Both the position numbers and the translations under genes were made by a program. Positions 52,627 through 60,906 of a stretch of DNA of 64,000 nucleotides are shown one piece after another. The notes under the pieces were generated by a model. The model did no database searches. It had not been told where the DNA came from and saw only the letters and a list, made by a program, of their open reading frames with translations. Within the stretch, counting starts at the first letter, position 1. The number at the start of each line of letters is the position of its first letter. Source of the DNA: Streptomyces endophytica (GTDB lineage: Bacteria; Actinomycetota; Actinomycetes; Streptomycetales; Streptomycetaceae); contig NZ_CP110636.1 in NCBI RefSeq assembly GCF_026153355.1, forward strand, positions 3,534,001-3,598,000, given 5' to 3'.

Positions 52627-53628
52627 ATGGCGAACATCAAGGACGTGGCAGAGCGGGCAGGGGTCTCCGTGGCCACGGTCTCCCGGGTCCTCAACGGGCA
52701 CAGCCCGGTCGCCGAGACCCGCGACCGGGTGCTCGCCGCCGTACACGAGCTGGGCTACCGCCCCAACAACGTCGCCCGCGCCCTGCGCACCGCGCGGACC
52801 GGCGCGCTCGGCCTGATCATCAGCGATCTGACCAACCCGTTCTTCACCGAGCTGGCCGACGCCGTCGAGGACGCGGCCCGCAGCCTCGGCTACAGCCTGG
52901 TCATCGGCAACGCCGGCGAACGCCCCGAGCAGCAGGACGATTACATCCGCACCCTGCTCGACCGCCGGATCGACGGCCTGCTGGTCAGCTCGGCCGGTAC
53001 CGGTTCGGCGATGCTCCGCGAGGTCGTCGCCTCCGGCACCCCGCTGGTCCTGCTGGACCGCAGCGTCCCCGGCGTCGACGCCCCCTGCGTACGCGCCGAC
53101 GGCCGCGCCGCGCTCACCGAACTCGCCGGCCATCTCGCCGCCCTCGGCCGCCGCCGCCCCGCGATCATCGTCGCCCCGGCCGGCACCCCCACCGGCGACG
53201 AGCGCCTCGCCCTCTTCCGTACGGCGCTGGCCGGCCACGGCATCCCGCTGCCCGACGAGCGGGTCGGCGCCACCCCCGACCTCCAGCCCACCGGCGGCCG
53301 CCAGGTGATGCGCGGCTTCCTCGACCTCCCCGAGCCGCCGGACGCGGTGCTCGCCACCGACAACCTGATGGCGCTCGGCGCGCTGGACGAACTCCGCGCC
53401 CGCGGCCTGCGGGTCCCCGACGACATGGCGCTGGTGGTCTACGACGACGTGCCCTGGTTCGCCCACACCGATCCGCCGCTGACCGCCATCGCCCAGCCCA
53501 CCCGCGAACTGGGCCGGGCCGCCGTCCGCACCCTGCTGGCCCGGATCGAGGGCAGCCCCGCCGAATCGGTGCTGCTCCCGGCCCGGCTCGTGCCACGCCG
53601 CTCGTGCGGCGAACCGGTGGCCGGCTGA
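52627..53628 (+). CDS. rbsR: LacI-family regulator of the ribose operon
   Basis: A 333-residue repressor with an N-terminal LacI helix-turn-helix (MANIKDVAERAGVSVATVSR, hinge region near NNVARALRT) and a periplasmic-binding-protein-like effector domain. It heads a plus-strand set with ribose ABC transporter genes and ribokinase, so ribose (or a phosphorylated ribose) is the likely inducer. Two LacI-type operators lie upstream, so it should repress its own operon. The name rbsR is by context. Confidence 0.88.
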   Translation: MANIKDVAERAGVSVATVSRVLNGHSPVAETRDRVLAAVHELGYRPNNVARALRTARTGALGLIISDLTNPFFTELADAVEDAARSLGYSLVIGNAGERPEQQDDYIRTLLDRRIDGLLVSSAGTGSAMLREVVASGTPLVLLDRSVPGVDAPCVRADGRAALTELAGHLAALGRRRPAIIVAPAGTPTGDERLALFRTALAGHGIPLPDERVGATPDLQPTGGRQVMRGFLDLPEPPDAVLATDNLMALGALDELRARGLRVPDDMALVVYDDVPWFAHTDPPLTAIAQPTRELGRAAVRTLLARIEGSPAESVLLPARLVPRRSCGEPVAG

Positions 53629-53993
53629 GCGGCGGGCGGTACGTACGCCTCCGCCCCCGACCCCCGACCCCCGACCCCTGGGCACCCGGCACCGCACTCC
53701 CGGCGCCGCACCCCCGGGACCCGCGCCCGACCGTCTCCGCCACCCCGCACTTCGTCTCCGAGGACCACCCGAGCAGCCACACCACCGGCCACACCTCCAG
53801 CCACACCTCCAGCCAGACCGGCGGGCAGCCACCACAGTCGTCGCATCAGCAGCCACACCAACGAGCAGCCACACCAGCAGGCAGCCAACAACAAGCAGCC
53901 AACGGCGGGCACCCAACAACAAGAGCCAGCAACAAGCAGTCACCAGCGAGCAGTCACCAGCGAGCAGTCACACGAGGATGAGAGGGGCAGCGC
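53629..53993 (+). repeat. C/A-rich low-complexity leader before rbsA
   Basis: A 365-base intergenic region. From ~53760 to 53990 it is strongly C/A-rich and G-poor on the coding strand, made of repeated CAGCCACACC, AGCAGCCAACA and AGCAGTCACCAGCG elements. No hairpin or -35/-10 is visible in this part. Such unstructured C-rich RNA could be a Rho-loading site or a translation-enhancing leader. The upstream 130 bases are ordinary GC-rich sequence. Confidence 0.65.
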
Positions 53994-55787
53994 ATGACCG
54001 GCGTCAACGACGACGTTCCGGACGGCGTACCGGACAGCGCACCGGCCGACGTGCCGGGCCGCGCACCGGCCGAGGTGCCGGACGGCCGCGAACTGCTGCG
54101 CGTGGAGGGGGTGACCAAGTCCTTCCCCGGGGTGCGCGCGCTGGACGGCGTGGACCTGAGCCTGCGCCGCGGCGAGGTGCACGTCCTGCTCGGTGAGAAC
54201 GGCGCCGGCAAGAGCACGCTCATCAAGATGCTCTCCGGTGCCCACCGCCCCGACCAGGGCCGCATCCTCGCCGCCGGGCCGGACGTGCCTGCCACCGGGC
54301 CGGACGGTCCCGAATCCGGGCCCACCGCCGGGCCCACCGCCGGGCCCACCACCGAGCCCACCACCAGGCCCGGCACCAGGCCGGATGGCGATCTGCGCGA
54401 GGTGCACATCCGCTCCGCCCAGGACGCCGAGCGGCTCGGCATCGCCACCATCTACCAGGAATTCACCCTGGTCCCCGGCCTGACCGTCGCCGAGAACCTC
54501 TTCCTCGGCCGCCAGCCGCGCACCCGCCTCGGCCTCATCGACAAGAAGACGATGCGGGCCCGCGCCGCCGAACTGCTGCGCCGTGTCAGGCTGGACGTCT
54601 CCCCGGACACCCCGGTCGCCGAACTGGGCATCGCCCGCCTCCAGATGGTCGAGATCGCCAAGGCGCTCAGCCTCGACGCCCGGGTGCTGATCATGGACGA
54701 GCCCACCGCGGTGCTCACCTCCGAGGAGGTCCGGACCCTCTTCGGGATCGTCCGCGAACTCCGCGACGCCGGCGTCGGCATCCTCTTCATCACCCACCAC
54801 CTGGAGGAGATCGGCGCGCTCGGCGACCGCGTCACGGTGCTGCGCGACGGCCGCTCCGTCGCCCAGGTGCCGGCCTCGACCGGCGAGGACGAGCTGATCC
54901 GCCTCATGGTCGGCCGGGACATCGCCGAGCAGTACCCGCGGCAGCGCCCCGACCGGCCCGGCCCGCCGCTGCTGCGGGTCCGCGGCCTGACCCGCCACGG
55001 CCGCGGGACCGGACCGGTGTTCCAGGACGTCGACTTCGAGGTGCGGGCCGGTGAGGTCGTGGGCCTGGCCGGACTGGTCGGCGCGGGCCGCACCGAGGTG
55101 GCCCGGGCGGTCTTCGGGGTGGACCCGTACGACGCCGGCACGGTCGAGATCGACGGCGAGCGGCTGGCCCGCGGCGACGTCCGCGCCGCGATGCGCGCCG
55201 GCCTCGGCCTCGTACCGGAGGACCGCAAGGGCCAGGGCCTGGTCCTGGACGCGTCCCTCCAGGACAACCTCACCCTGGCCCGGCTCACCCGCGACACCCG
55301 TGGCGGGCTGGTGGACCGCGGCGCCCAGCGGCGCCGGGCGGCCACCGTGGCCGAGCAGTTGAAGGTCCGGATGAGCGGCCTGGCGCAGTCCGCCCGGACG
55401 CTCTCCGGCGGCAACCAGCAGAAGATCGTCATCGGCAAGTGGCTGCTCGCGGACACCCGGCTGCTGATCCTCGACGAGCCCACGCGGGGCATCGACGTCG
55501 GCGCCAAGGTCGAGATCTACCACCTCATCAACGAGCTGACGGCGTCCGGCCGGGCGGTCCTGATGATCTCCAGCGATCTGCCGGAGGTGCTCGGCATGAG
55601 CGACCGGGTGCTGGTGATGTCCCAGGGCCGGCTGGCCGGAGAGCTCACCGCAGAAGAGGCCACCCAGGACGCCGTGATGGAGCTGGCCCTCCACACGGCC
55701 CACGGCACCGACCGCGGCACGGCCGACGGCACCGGCCACCGCAACCACACCGACAAGAGCGCGATGGAGGGCTCCGATGTCCGCTGA
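53994..55787 (+). CDS. rbsA: Ribose ABC transporter, ATP-binding protein
   Basis: A 597-residue sugar ABC ATPase with two nucleotide-binding domains. NBD1: Walker A GENGAGKST (68-75), Q-loop YQEF (~154-157), Walker B VLIMDEPTAVL. NBD2: degenerate Walker A LVGAGRTEVARA, LSGGNQQK signature, LLILDEPTRGIDVG. Unusual: ~40 residues rich in Gly, Pro and Thr (GPTAGPTAGPTTEPTTRP) are inserted at about 95-134 between Walker A and the Q-loop. It drives uptake of ribose with RbsB and RbsC. Its stop overlaps the start of rbsC. Confidence 0.94.
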   Translation: MTGVNDDVPDGVPDSAPADVPGRAPAEVPDGRELLRVEGVTKSFPGVRALDGVDLSLRRGEVHVLLGENGAGKSTLIKMLSGAHRPDQGRILAAGPDVPATGPDGPESGPTAGPTAGPTTEPTTRPGTRPDGDLREVHIRSAQDAERLGIATIYQEFTLVPGLTVAENLFLGRQPRTRLGLIDKKTMRARAAELLRRVRLDVSPDTPVAELGIARLQMVEIAKALSLDARVLIMDEPTAVLTSEEVRTLFGIVRELRDAGVGILFITHHLEEIGALGDRVTVLRDGRSVAQVPASTGEDELIRLMVGRDIAEQYPRQRPDRPGPPLLRVRGLTRHGRGTGPVFQDVDFEVRAGEVVGLAGLVGAGRTEVARAVFGVDPYDAGTVEIDGERLARGDVRAAMRAGLGLVPEDRKGQGLVLDASLQDNLTLARLTRDTRGGLVDRGAQRRRAATVAEQLKVRMSGLAQSARTLSGGNQQKIVIGKWLLADTRLLILDEPTRGIDVGAKVEIYHLINELTASGRAVLMISSDLPEVLGMSDRVLVMSQGRLAGELTAEEATQDAVMELALHTAHGTDRGTADGTGHRNHTDKSAMEGSDVR

Positions 55788-56796
55788 GCTGAAGACGGGA
55801 GCCGCCGCCGAGGCGGTGGGACGGGCACCGGACCGGGAGGTGGACGGCCGCCGGCCCGCGGCGTGGTTCTCCCGGGCGGTCCTCAAGAACGGCCCGCTCG
55901 GCGGCCTGGCCGCCCTGGTCGTGGTGATGGCCGCGCTCTCCAAGGACTTCCTCAACGGCCAGAACCTCCTCAACGTCGGCGTCCAGGCATCGGTCACCGC
56001 GATCCTCGCCTTCGGCGTCACCTTCGTGATCGTCTCGGCCGGCATCGACCTGTCCGTCGGCTCGGTCGCCGGGCTCGCCGCCACCGTCGTCGCCTGGGCC
56101 GCCACCGGCCAGGGCCTGCCCGTCTGGATCGCCGTACTGCTCGGCCTCGCGGTCGGCGCCGGGGCCGGACTGCTCTCCGGCGCGCTGGTCGCGTACGGCA
56201 AACTGCCCGCGTTCATCGCGACGTTGGCGATGCTGTCCGTGGGCCGCGGTCTGGCCCTGGTCATCTCCGGCGGCTCGCCGATCCCCTTCCCCGCGTCGGT
56301 CAGCAGGCTCGGTGACACCCTCGGCGGCTGGCTGCCGGTACCGGTGCTCGTCATGATCGGCATGGGGCTGGTCGCCGCCCTGATCCTGGCCCGCACGTAC
56401 GCCGGACGCGCGATGTTCGCGATCGGCGGCAACGAGGAGGCGGCCCGCCTCTCCGGCATCCACGTCAAGCGCCGCAAGCTCGTCATCTACGCGCTGTCCG
56501 GGCTGTTCGCGGCGGTCGCCGGCATCGTGCTCGCGGCCCGCCTCACCTCCGCCCAGCCCCAGGCGGCCACCGGCTACGAACTGGACGCGATCGCGGCCGT
56601 GGTGATCGGCGGGGCCAGCCTCTCCGGCGGCTCCGGCAAGGCGTCCGGCACCCTCATCGGCGCCTTGATCCTGGCCGTGCTGCGCAACGGCCTCAACCTG
56701 CTGAGCGTGTCGGCCTTCTGGCAGCAGGTGGCCACCGGCCTGGTCATCGCCCTCGCGGTCCTCCTGGACACGCTGCGCCGCCGGAGCACCCGATGA
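55777..56796 (+). CDS. rbsC: Ribose ABC transporter, permease
   Basis: A 339-residue permease with ~8-10 helices of the RbsC/AraH family: VTAILAFGVTFVIVSAGIDLSVGSVAGLAATV and FAIGGNEEAARLSGIHVKRRK (the EAA-like cytoplasmic loop that contacts the ATPase), AAVVIGGASLSGGSGKASGT. It forms the transmembrane channel of the ribose importer. The start lies 11 bases inside rbsA and its stop overlaps rbsB by 4 bases. Confidence 0.94.
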   Translation: MSAELKTGAAAEAVGRAPDREVDGRRPAAWFSRAVLKNGPLGGLAALVVVMAALSKDFLNGQNLLNVGVQASVTAILAFGVTFVIVSAGIDLSVGSVAGLAATVVAWAATGQGLPVWIAVLLGLAVGAGAGLLSGALVAYGKLPAFIATLAMLSVGRGLALVISGGSPIPFPASVSRLGDTLGGWLPVPVLVMIGMGLVAALILARTYAGRAMFAIGGNEEAARLSGIHVKRRKLVIYALSGLFAAVAGIVLAARLTSAQPQAATGYELDAIAAVVIGGASLSGGSGKASGTLIGALILAVLRNGLNLLSVSAFWQQVATGLVIALAVLLDTLRRRSTR

Positions 56797-57850
56797 GGGC
56801 GGGCGCGGAAGCGCGGACGCCCCGCGGAGACGCCCCGGGCGGTACGCCCACGGATGCCCGCCGGGATGTCCGGGGGCGTGCGCGCGGGGATGCCCGGGGG
56901 CGTGCGCGCGGGACGCGGGTGGGCGTGCGCGTAGCGCGACGCTCGCGATGGCGGTGGCCGGGACCCTCACGGCCGCGCTCGCGCTCACCGGCTGCGACCG
57001 CGGCGGCAACACCGACCTGGGGCTCGCGCTGTCCACGATGAACAATCCGTTCTTCGTCGGCATCAAGAAGGGCGCCCAGGCCGAGGCGGACGCCCGCGGA
57101 CTGCACATCAACATCACCGACGCCCAGAACGACCCCACCCAGCAGATCAACCAGATGGAGACCTTCACCAGCCAGAACGTCAAGGCCGCCATCATCAACC
57201 CGGTCGACTCCGACGCCGCCGTCCCGGCCGTGGGCGTCGCCAACCGGGCGAAGGTGCCGGTCATCTCCCTGGACCGCGGTGTCAACGGCGGCACGGTCGG
57301 CTCGACCATCGCCTCCGACAACGTCGCCGGCGGCCGGCTCGCCGCGAAGACACTGGCCGAATCGCTCGGCGGCAAGGGCAAGGTGGCCTTCCTCGAAGGA
57401 CAGCCCGGCACCTCCGCCGCCCGTGAACGCGGCCGGGGCTTCGAGGAGGGCCTCCGGAAGTACCCGGGCATCCAGGTCGTCGCCCGCCAGCCCGCCGACT
57501 TCGACCGCACCAAGGGCATGGACGTGATGACCAACATGCTCCAGGCCCACCACGACCTCACCGGGGTCTTCGCCGCCAACGACGAGATGGCGCTCGGCGC
57601 CGCCAAGGCGCTGGGCGGCCGGTCGGGCAAGGACGTCAAGGTGGTGGCGTTCGACGGCACACCCGACGGCATCACGGCCGTCCGCGACGGAACCCTGACC
57701 GCCACCATCGCCCAGCAGCCGGAACTCCTCGGCAAACAGGCCGTGGACTGGGCCCTGAAGGCCGCCCACGGTGAGAAGCTGCCGCAGTCGGTCAAGGTCC
57801 CGGTGGTCCTGGTGACCCGCAAGAACGCGGCCACGTTCGACGGCGGATGA
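56793..57850 (+). CDS. rbsB: Ribose ABC transporter, substrate-binding lipoprotein, frameshifted near the start
   Basis: The mature binding protein is intact from ~56948: MAVAGTLTAALALTGCDRGGNTDLGLALSTMNNPFFVGIKKGAQAEA, with lipobox LTGC. From that ATG the signal peptide lacks a basic n-region. The ATG at 56793 overlaps the rbsC stop and its Arg-rich frame (RGRARGDARGRARGTR) joins it if one base is missing near 56916-56922; this gives ~352 residues and a proper basic leader. The leader DNA carries a 24-bp repeat (GGGGGCGTGCGCGCGGG core). It binds ribose outside the cell. Confidence 0.88.
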
Positions 57851-58232
57851 GGCCCCCCGGACCCGCGGCCCCGACACCCGGTCCGGGCTCACTCACCACG
57901 CAGGACAGCAACGGCAGGCACGACGGCGACCACACACAGGGCAACAACACACACGGCAGCAACACCCCACACACGACGGCAACAACTGACACGCGACGGC
58001 AACACACGGAAACCCACGCGCCACCACAACACGCGTGACAGCAACAACCTCGACAGCAACAACTCCAACTGCAACAACTCCAACTGCAACAACTCCAACT
58101 GCAGCAACCTCAACTGCAGCAACCTCGACTGCAACAACACGACCCACGCACCACACACGAGAACAGAAGGAGAGCGGCGCATGGACAGCCACCGGCGAGA
58201 CCGGGCGACGCTCGGAAACGGGAGAACGGCAC
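57851..58232 (+). repeat. C/A-rich intergenic region with seven 15-bp tandem repeats
   Basis: The 382-base gap before rbsK is C/A-rich and G-poor on the coding strand. At 58037-58141 seven units of 15 bp follow one another with consensus RACTGCARCAACTCC. Because 15 is a multiple of three, the units are also in frame with rbsK and could be read from GTG 58035 as Thr/Ala-rich repeats, but the good ATG of rbsK makes that unlikely. A similar C/A-rich region precedes rbsA. Confidence 0.75.
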
Positions 58233-58240
58233 ATGTATGA
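58181..58240 (+). CDS. Possible 19-residue upstream ORF coupled to rbsK
   Basis: ATG 58181 has the best ribosome-binding site in the region (AAGGAGAG) and opens a 19-codon frame (MDSHRRDRATLGNGRTAHV) whose stop overlaps the rbsK start (ATG 58233, stop 58238-58240). This suits translational coupling or a leader peptide. It may be chance. Confidence 0.3.
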   Translation: MDSHRRDRATLGNGRTAHV

Positions 58241-59171
58241 CGTCCTGGTGGTCGGCTCGGCCAACGCGGATCTGACGGTACGGGTCGAGCGGCGGCCCGG
58301 CGCGGGGGAGACCGTGCTCGGCACGGACCTGGTCGAATCGGCCGGCGGCAAGGGCGCCAACCAGGCGGCCGCCGCCGCCCGGATCGGCGGCCGCACCGCG
58401 CTGCTCGCCCGGGTCGGCGGCGACGCCTACGGCGAACTGTTGCTGCACGCCCAGCGCGAGGCGGGCACCGACGTCACACCGGTCATCGTGGACGAGTCGG
58501 CCCGCACCGGCACCGCGATGATCATCGTCGACCCGGACGGCGACAACAGCATCGTCGTCTCCCCGGGCGCCAACGCCGCCCTCACCCCGCAGGACGTGGC
58601 CGCGGCGAAGCACACCATCGCCGCCTCCGCGGTGGTCTCCCTCCAACTGGAGATCCCCATGGAGTCCGTACGGGCCGCCGCAACCGCTGCCGAACAGGCC
58701 GGCACCCGCGTCGTCCTCAACCCCTCCCCGGCACCCCGGACCGCCCTGGCTCCCGAACTCCTCGCGGTCGCCGACCCATTGGTGGTCAACGAGCACGAGG
58801 CCCGTCAGCTCTCCGGCCGCGCCGACGGCACGCCCGCCGAGTGGGCCGCGGCACTGCGCGACCAGGGCGCCCGCTCCGTCGTCGTCACCCTCGGCGGCGA
58901 CGGAGCGCTGGTCCTGGACGCCTCCGGAGCCACCGAGGTGCCCGGCGTCCGCGTCAAGGCTGTGGACACCACCGGCGCCGGCGACGCCTTCACCGGCGCC
59001 CTGGCCACCCGTCTGGCCCGCGGCGACACCCTCCCCGAGGCCGCCCGCTTCGCCGTACGGGTCGGAGCCGCGGCCGTCACCAAGCCGGGCGCCCAGCCCT
59101 CGTACCCCACCCGCGCCGAACTGGAAGCCCTGGTCCCGGAATCCGTCCAGGACGCGGGTGACGGCAGCTGA
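58233..59171 (+). CDS. rbsK: Ribokinase
   Basis: A 312-residue PfkB-family kinase: VGSANADLTVRVERRPGAGETV, AGGKGANQAAAAARIGG (sugar-binding region) and DTTGAGDAFTGALATRLARG with the catalytic Asp. It phosphorylates ribose to ribose-5-phosphate after uptake. ATG 58233 has GGGAGAACGG upstream. Last gene of the ribose operon; no rbsD mutarotase gene is present. Confidence 0.94.
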   Translation: MYDVLVVGSANADLTVRVERRPGAGETVLGTDLVESAGGKGANQAAAAARIGGRTALLARVGGDAYGELLLHAQREAGTDVTPVIVDESARTGTAMIIVDPDGDNSIVVSPGANAALTPQDVAAAKHTIAASAVVSLQLEIPMESVRAAATAAEQAGTRVVLNPSPAPRTALAPELLAVADPLVVNEHEARQLSGRADGTPAEWAAALRDQGARSVVVTLGGDGALVLDASGATEVPGVRVKAVDTTGAGDAFTGALATRLARGDTLPEAARFAVRVGAAAVTKPGAQPSYPTRAELEALVPESVQDAGDGS

Positions 59172-59259
59172 GGCGTGCCGGTGTGCGGCCACCGTCCCCG
59201 GCCTCGCCGGGGACGCAGGCGGGCCGCGCCTGCTGCCTGCCCTTCCGCCCCTTCCTCCG

Positions 59260-59351
59260 TCAGCTCCTCAGCTCCGTATCAGCTCCTCACCTTTGTCAGT
59301 TCCTCACCTCGGTATCAGCTCCTCACCTCCGTCAGTTCCTCAGCTCCGTGT
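59260..59351. repeat. Tandem repeat of the nitrilase-dipeptidase gene 3' end
   Basis: Five half-units of 17-19 bp (CAGYTCCTCASCTCCGT) form a 36-bp period. The last holds the final codons and stop (59332-59334) of the minus-strand fusion gene; the others lie beyond it. Confidence 0.75.
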
Positions 59352-60738
59352 TCCCCAGCTCCTTCGGTTCGTACAGCGCATGGTCCGCGCCGGTCGCCAC
59401 TGCCCAGTAGCGGTCGCCGTAGGACCAGTGCCACCACTCCGTCGGGTAGTTGACCAGCCCGGCGGCGGTGAGCGCGGCGCTCACTATGCGGCGGTGCTCG
59501 CGCGCCGCGGGGGACAGGCCCGGCGCGGCCGTGTAGCAGGCACCGTCGCTCTCCTCCGGGGAGGCATTGATCGGTGTCCCCATGTCGACCTCCTCGCCCT
59601 CTGCCGTGACGAGCGTGAGGTCCACCGCACCACCCGCGCTGTGCGGCGCTATCTCCGGCGGGGACACATACCGGCTGGCGGCCGCATGGACCCGTGCCCC
59701 GTCCCAGTCCGGGTGCGCGGCGCGCAGCTCGTCCGCGTACCCCTCGAAATAGCGCCGCTGCAGGTCCGGCGGGCGGTACCCCTCGACGAACTGCAGCCGC
59801 AGCCCGTCCGGCAGCGCCCGCTGCGCGTCCAGCAGCCGCCGCAGCACCCCCTCCCGCAGATACGCGAATGCACCGTCCTCGTCGCGCAGGTCCGCGGCCA
59901 CCAGCAGACCGGGCGCCGCGGTCCGCACGTCCACCAGCGGCTCACCGCACTCCTTGACCGGTATCGCCGCCACCGCCGGATCCGACATCAGCGTGATGCG
60001 GTCACGGACGTCGCTCACCACCAGCTCCGCACCGTCGCCCGGCACCGGCGCGGTCCACTCGGCGGCCGCCGCCACCCGCTCGCCGGACGGCAGCCAGACC
60101 CCGCTCAGCCCGCAGGCCGGCCCGGGACTGCCGACCTCCACCCCGTTGGCGAGCACGACGAGGAGTCCGTGCTCCCGCGCCATCTCGCCGTACCGCGCCA
60201 ACTGCTCCGCCGCGTCGTGGAAGGCGCTGGAGAGATACACCCGGCAGCCGTCCGCCGAGGCCCGCGCCGGCACCTCGGGGAAGCTGTTGTCGAAGCACGT
60301 GGCCAGCGCGAACCGGATCCCGCCGAGGAAGAACCGGCCCTCGGTGCTGCCCGGCGCGAAGACCTCGCTCTCGTCGTCGGACAGATGGACCTTGTCGTAA
60401 CGGGTCAGCAGGGCACCGTCCGGTCCGTAGACGAACGAGGAGATCGTCGGCCGGCCGCCTGGCTCGGCGGCCCGGCCCGCGGCGTTCACCACCGCCGCCA
60501 CCCCGCCCGCCCGGCAGGCCTCCCGGACCGGCGCCAGCCGGGCATCGTCCGGAGCGACCGTCAGCCGGTCCGGATCGGCCGCTATGAGCCGCAGGTCGTA
60601 GTGCGTCAGGGCGAGTTCGGAAAAGACCAGCAGACCGGCACCACGGCCGGCGGCCTCGCCGATGAGCGCGGCCATCCGCGCGGCGTTGGCCTCGATATCC
60701 CCTGGCACGGGGGCGAACTGTGCGGCTGCAATGATCAT
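59332..60738 (-). CDS. Carbon-nitrogen hydrolase fused to a VanX-type D-Ala-D-Ala dipeptidase
   Basis: 468 residues in one open frame. Residues 1-~245 are a nitrilase-superfamily domain with triad Glu41 (FSELAL), Lys116 (RYDKVHLS), Cys148 (ATCFDNSFPE). From Met251 (MSDPAVAAIPV) begins an M15D dipeptidase: FVEGYRPPDLQRRYF, zinc ligands His366 and Asp373 in PHSAGGAVD, catalytic Glu434 and ligand His437 in TEWWHWS. Spacing matches VanX. There is no ribosome-binding site before Met251, so this looks like a true fusion rather than two genes. No signal peptide: it would act in the cytoplasm, perhaps on peptidoglycan-derived amides and D-Ala-D-Ala. Confidence 0.88.
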   Translation of the reverse strand: MIIAAAQFAPVPGDIEANAARMAALIGEAAGRGAGLLVFSELALTHYDLRLIAADPDRLTVAPDDARLAPVREACRAGGVAAVVNAAGRAAEPGGRPTISSFVYGPDGALLTRYDKVHLSDDESEVFAPGSTEGRFFLGGIRFALATCFDNSFPEVPARASADGCRVYLSSAFHDAAEQLARYGEMAREHGLLVVLANGVEVGSPGPACGLSGVWLPSGERVAAAAEWTAPVPGDGAELVVSDVRDRITLMSDPAVAAIPVKECGEPLVDVRTAAPGLLVAADLRDEDGAFAYLREGVLRRLLDAQRALPDGLRLQFVEGYRPPDLQRRYFEGYADELRAAHPDWDGARVHAAASRYVSPPEIAPHSAGGAVDLTLVTAEGEEVDMGTPINASPEESDGACYTAAPGLSPAAREHRRIVSAALTAAGLVNYPTEWWHWSYGDRYWAVATGADHALYEPKELGNTELRN

Positions 60739-60840
60739 TCCCCCATGATGCCCGCCGCGGCCCCGACGCGTGCGGGCCTGTGGATAACTCTTCGCAGGCC
60801 CGGCCGCGCCGGCCGGTCGTGCCGACTCGCCCCCTCCTTC

Positions 60841-60906
60841 CGCTACGACGTACCGGTCTTTTCGCTACGACGTAATGGTCTTTTCGCTACGACGTACCGG
60901 CCTCAG
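60841..60906. repeat. 22-bp tandem repeat of the pyroglutamyl-peptidase-like gene 3' end
   Basis: Three 22-bp units (60841, 60863, 60885) begin CGCTACGACGTA. The third contains the TAG stop (60887-60889) and last codons of the minus-strand gene; the other two repeat it downstream. Confidence 0.8.

Noticed and set aside
53940..56486. Long minus-strand frame opposite rbsA and rbsC
   Set aside because: Antisense shadow; the plus strand encodes textbook ABC transporter proteins.
58035..58232. N-terminal extension of ribokinase through the 15-bp repeats (Thr/Ala-rich)
   Set aside because: The frame is open, but ATG 58233 gives a normal-length kinase with its own ribosome-binding site, and known ribokinases lack such a tail.
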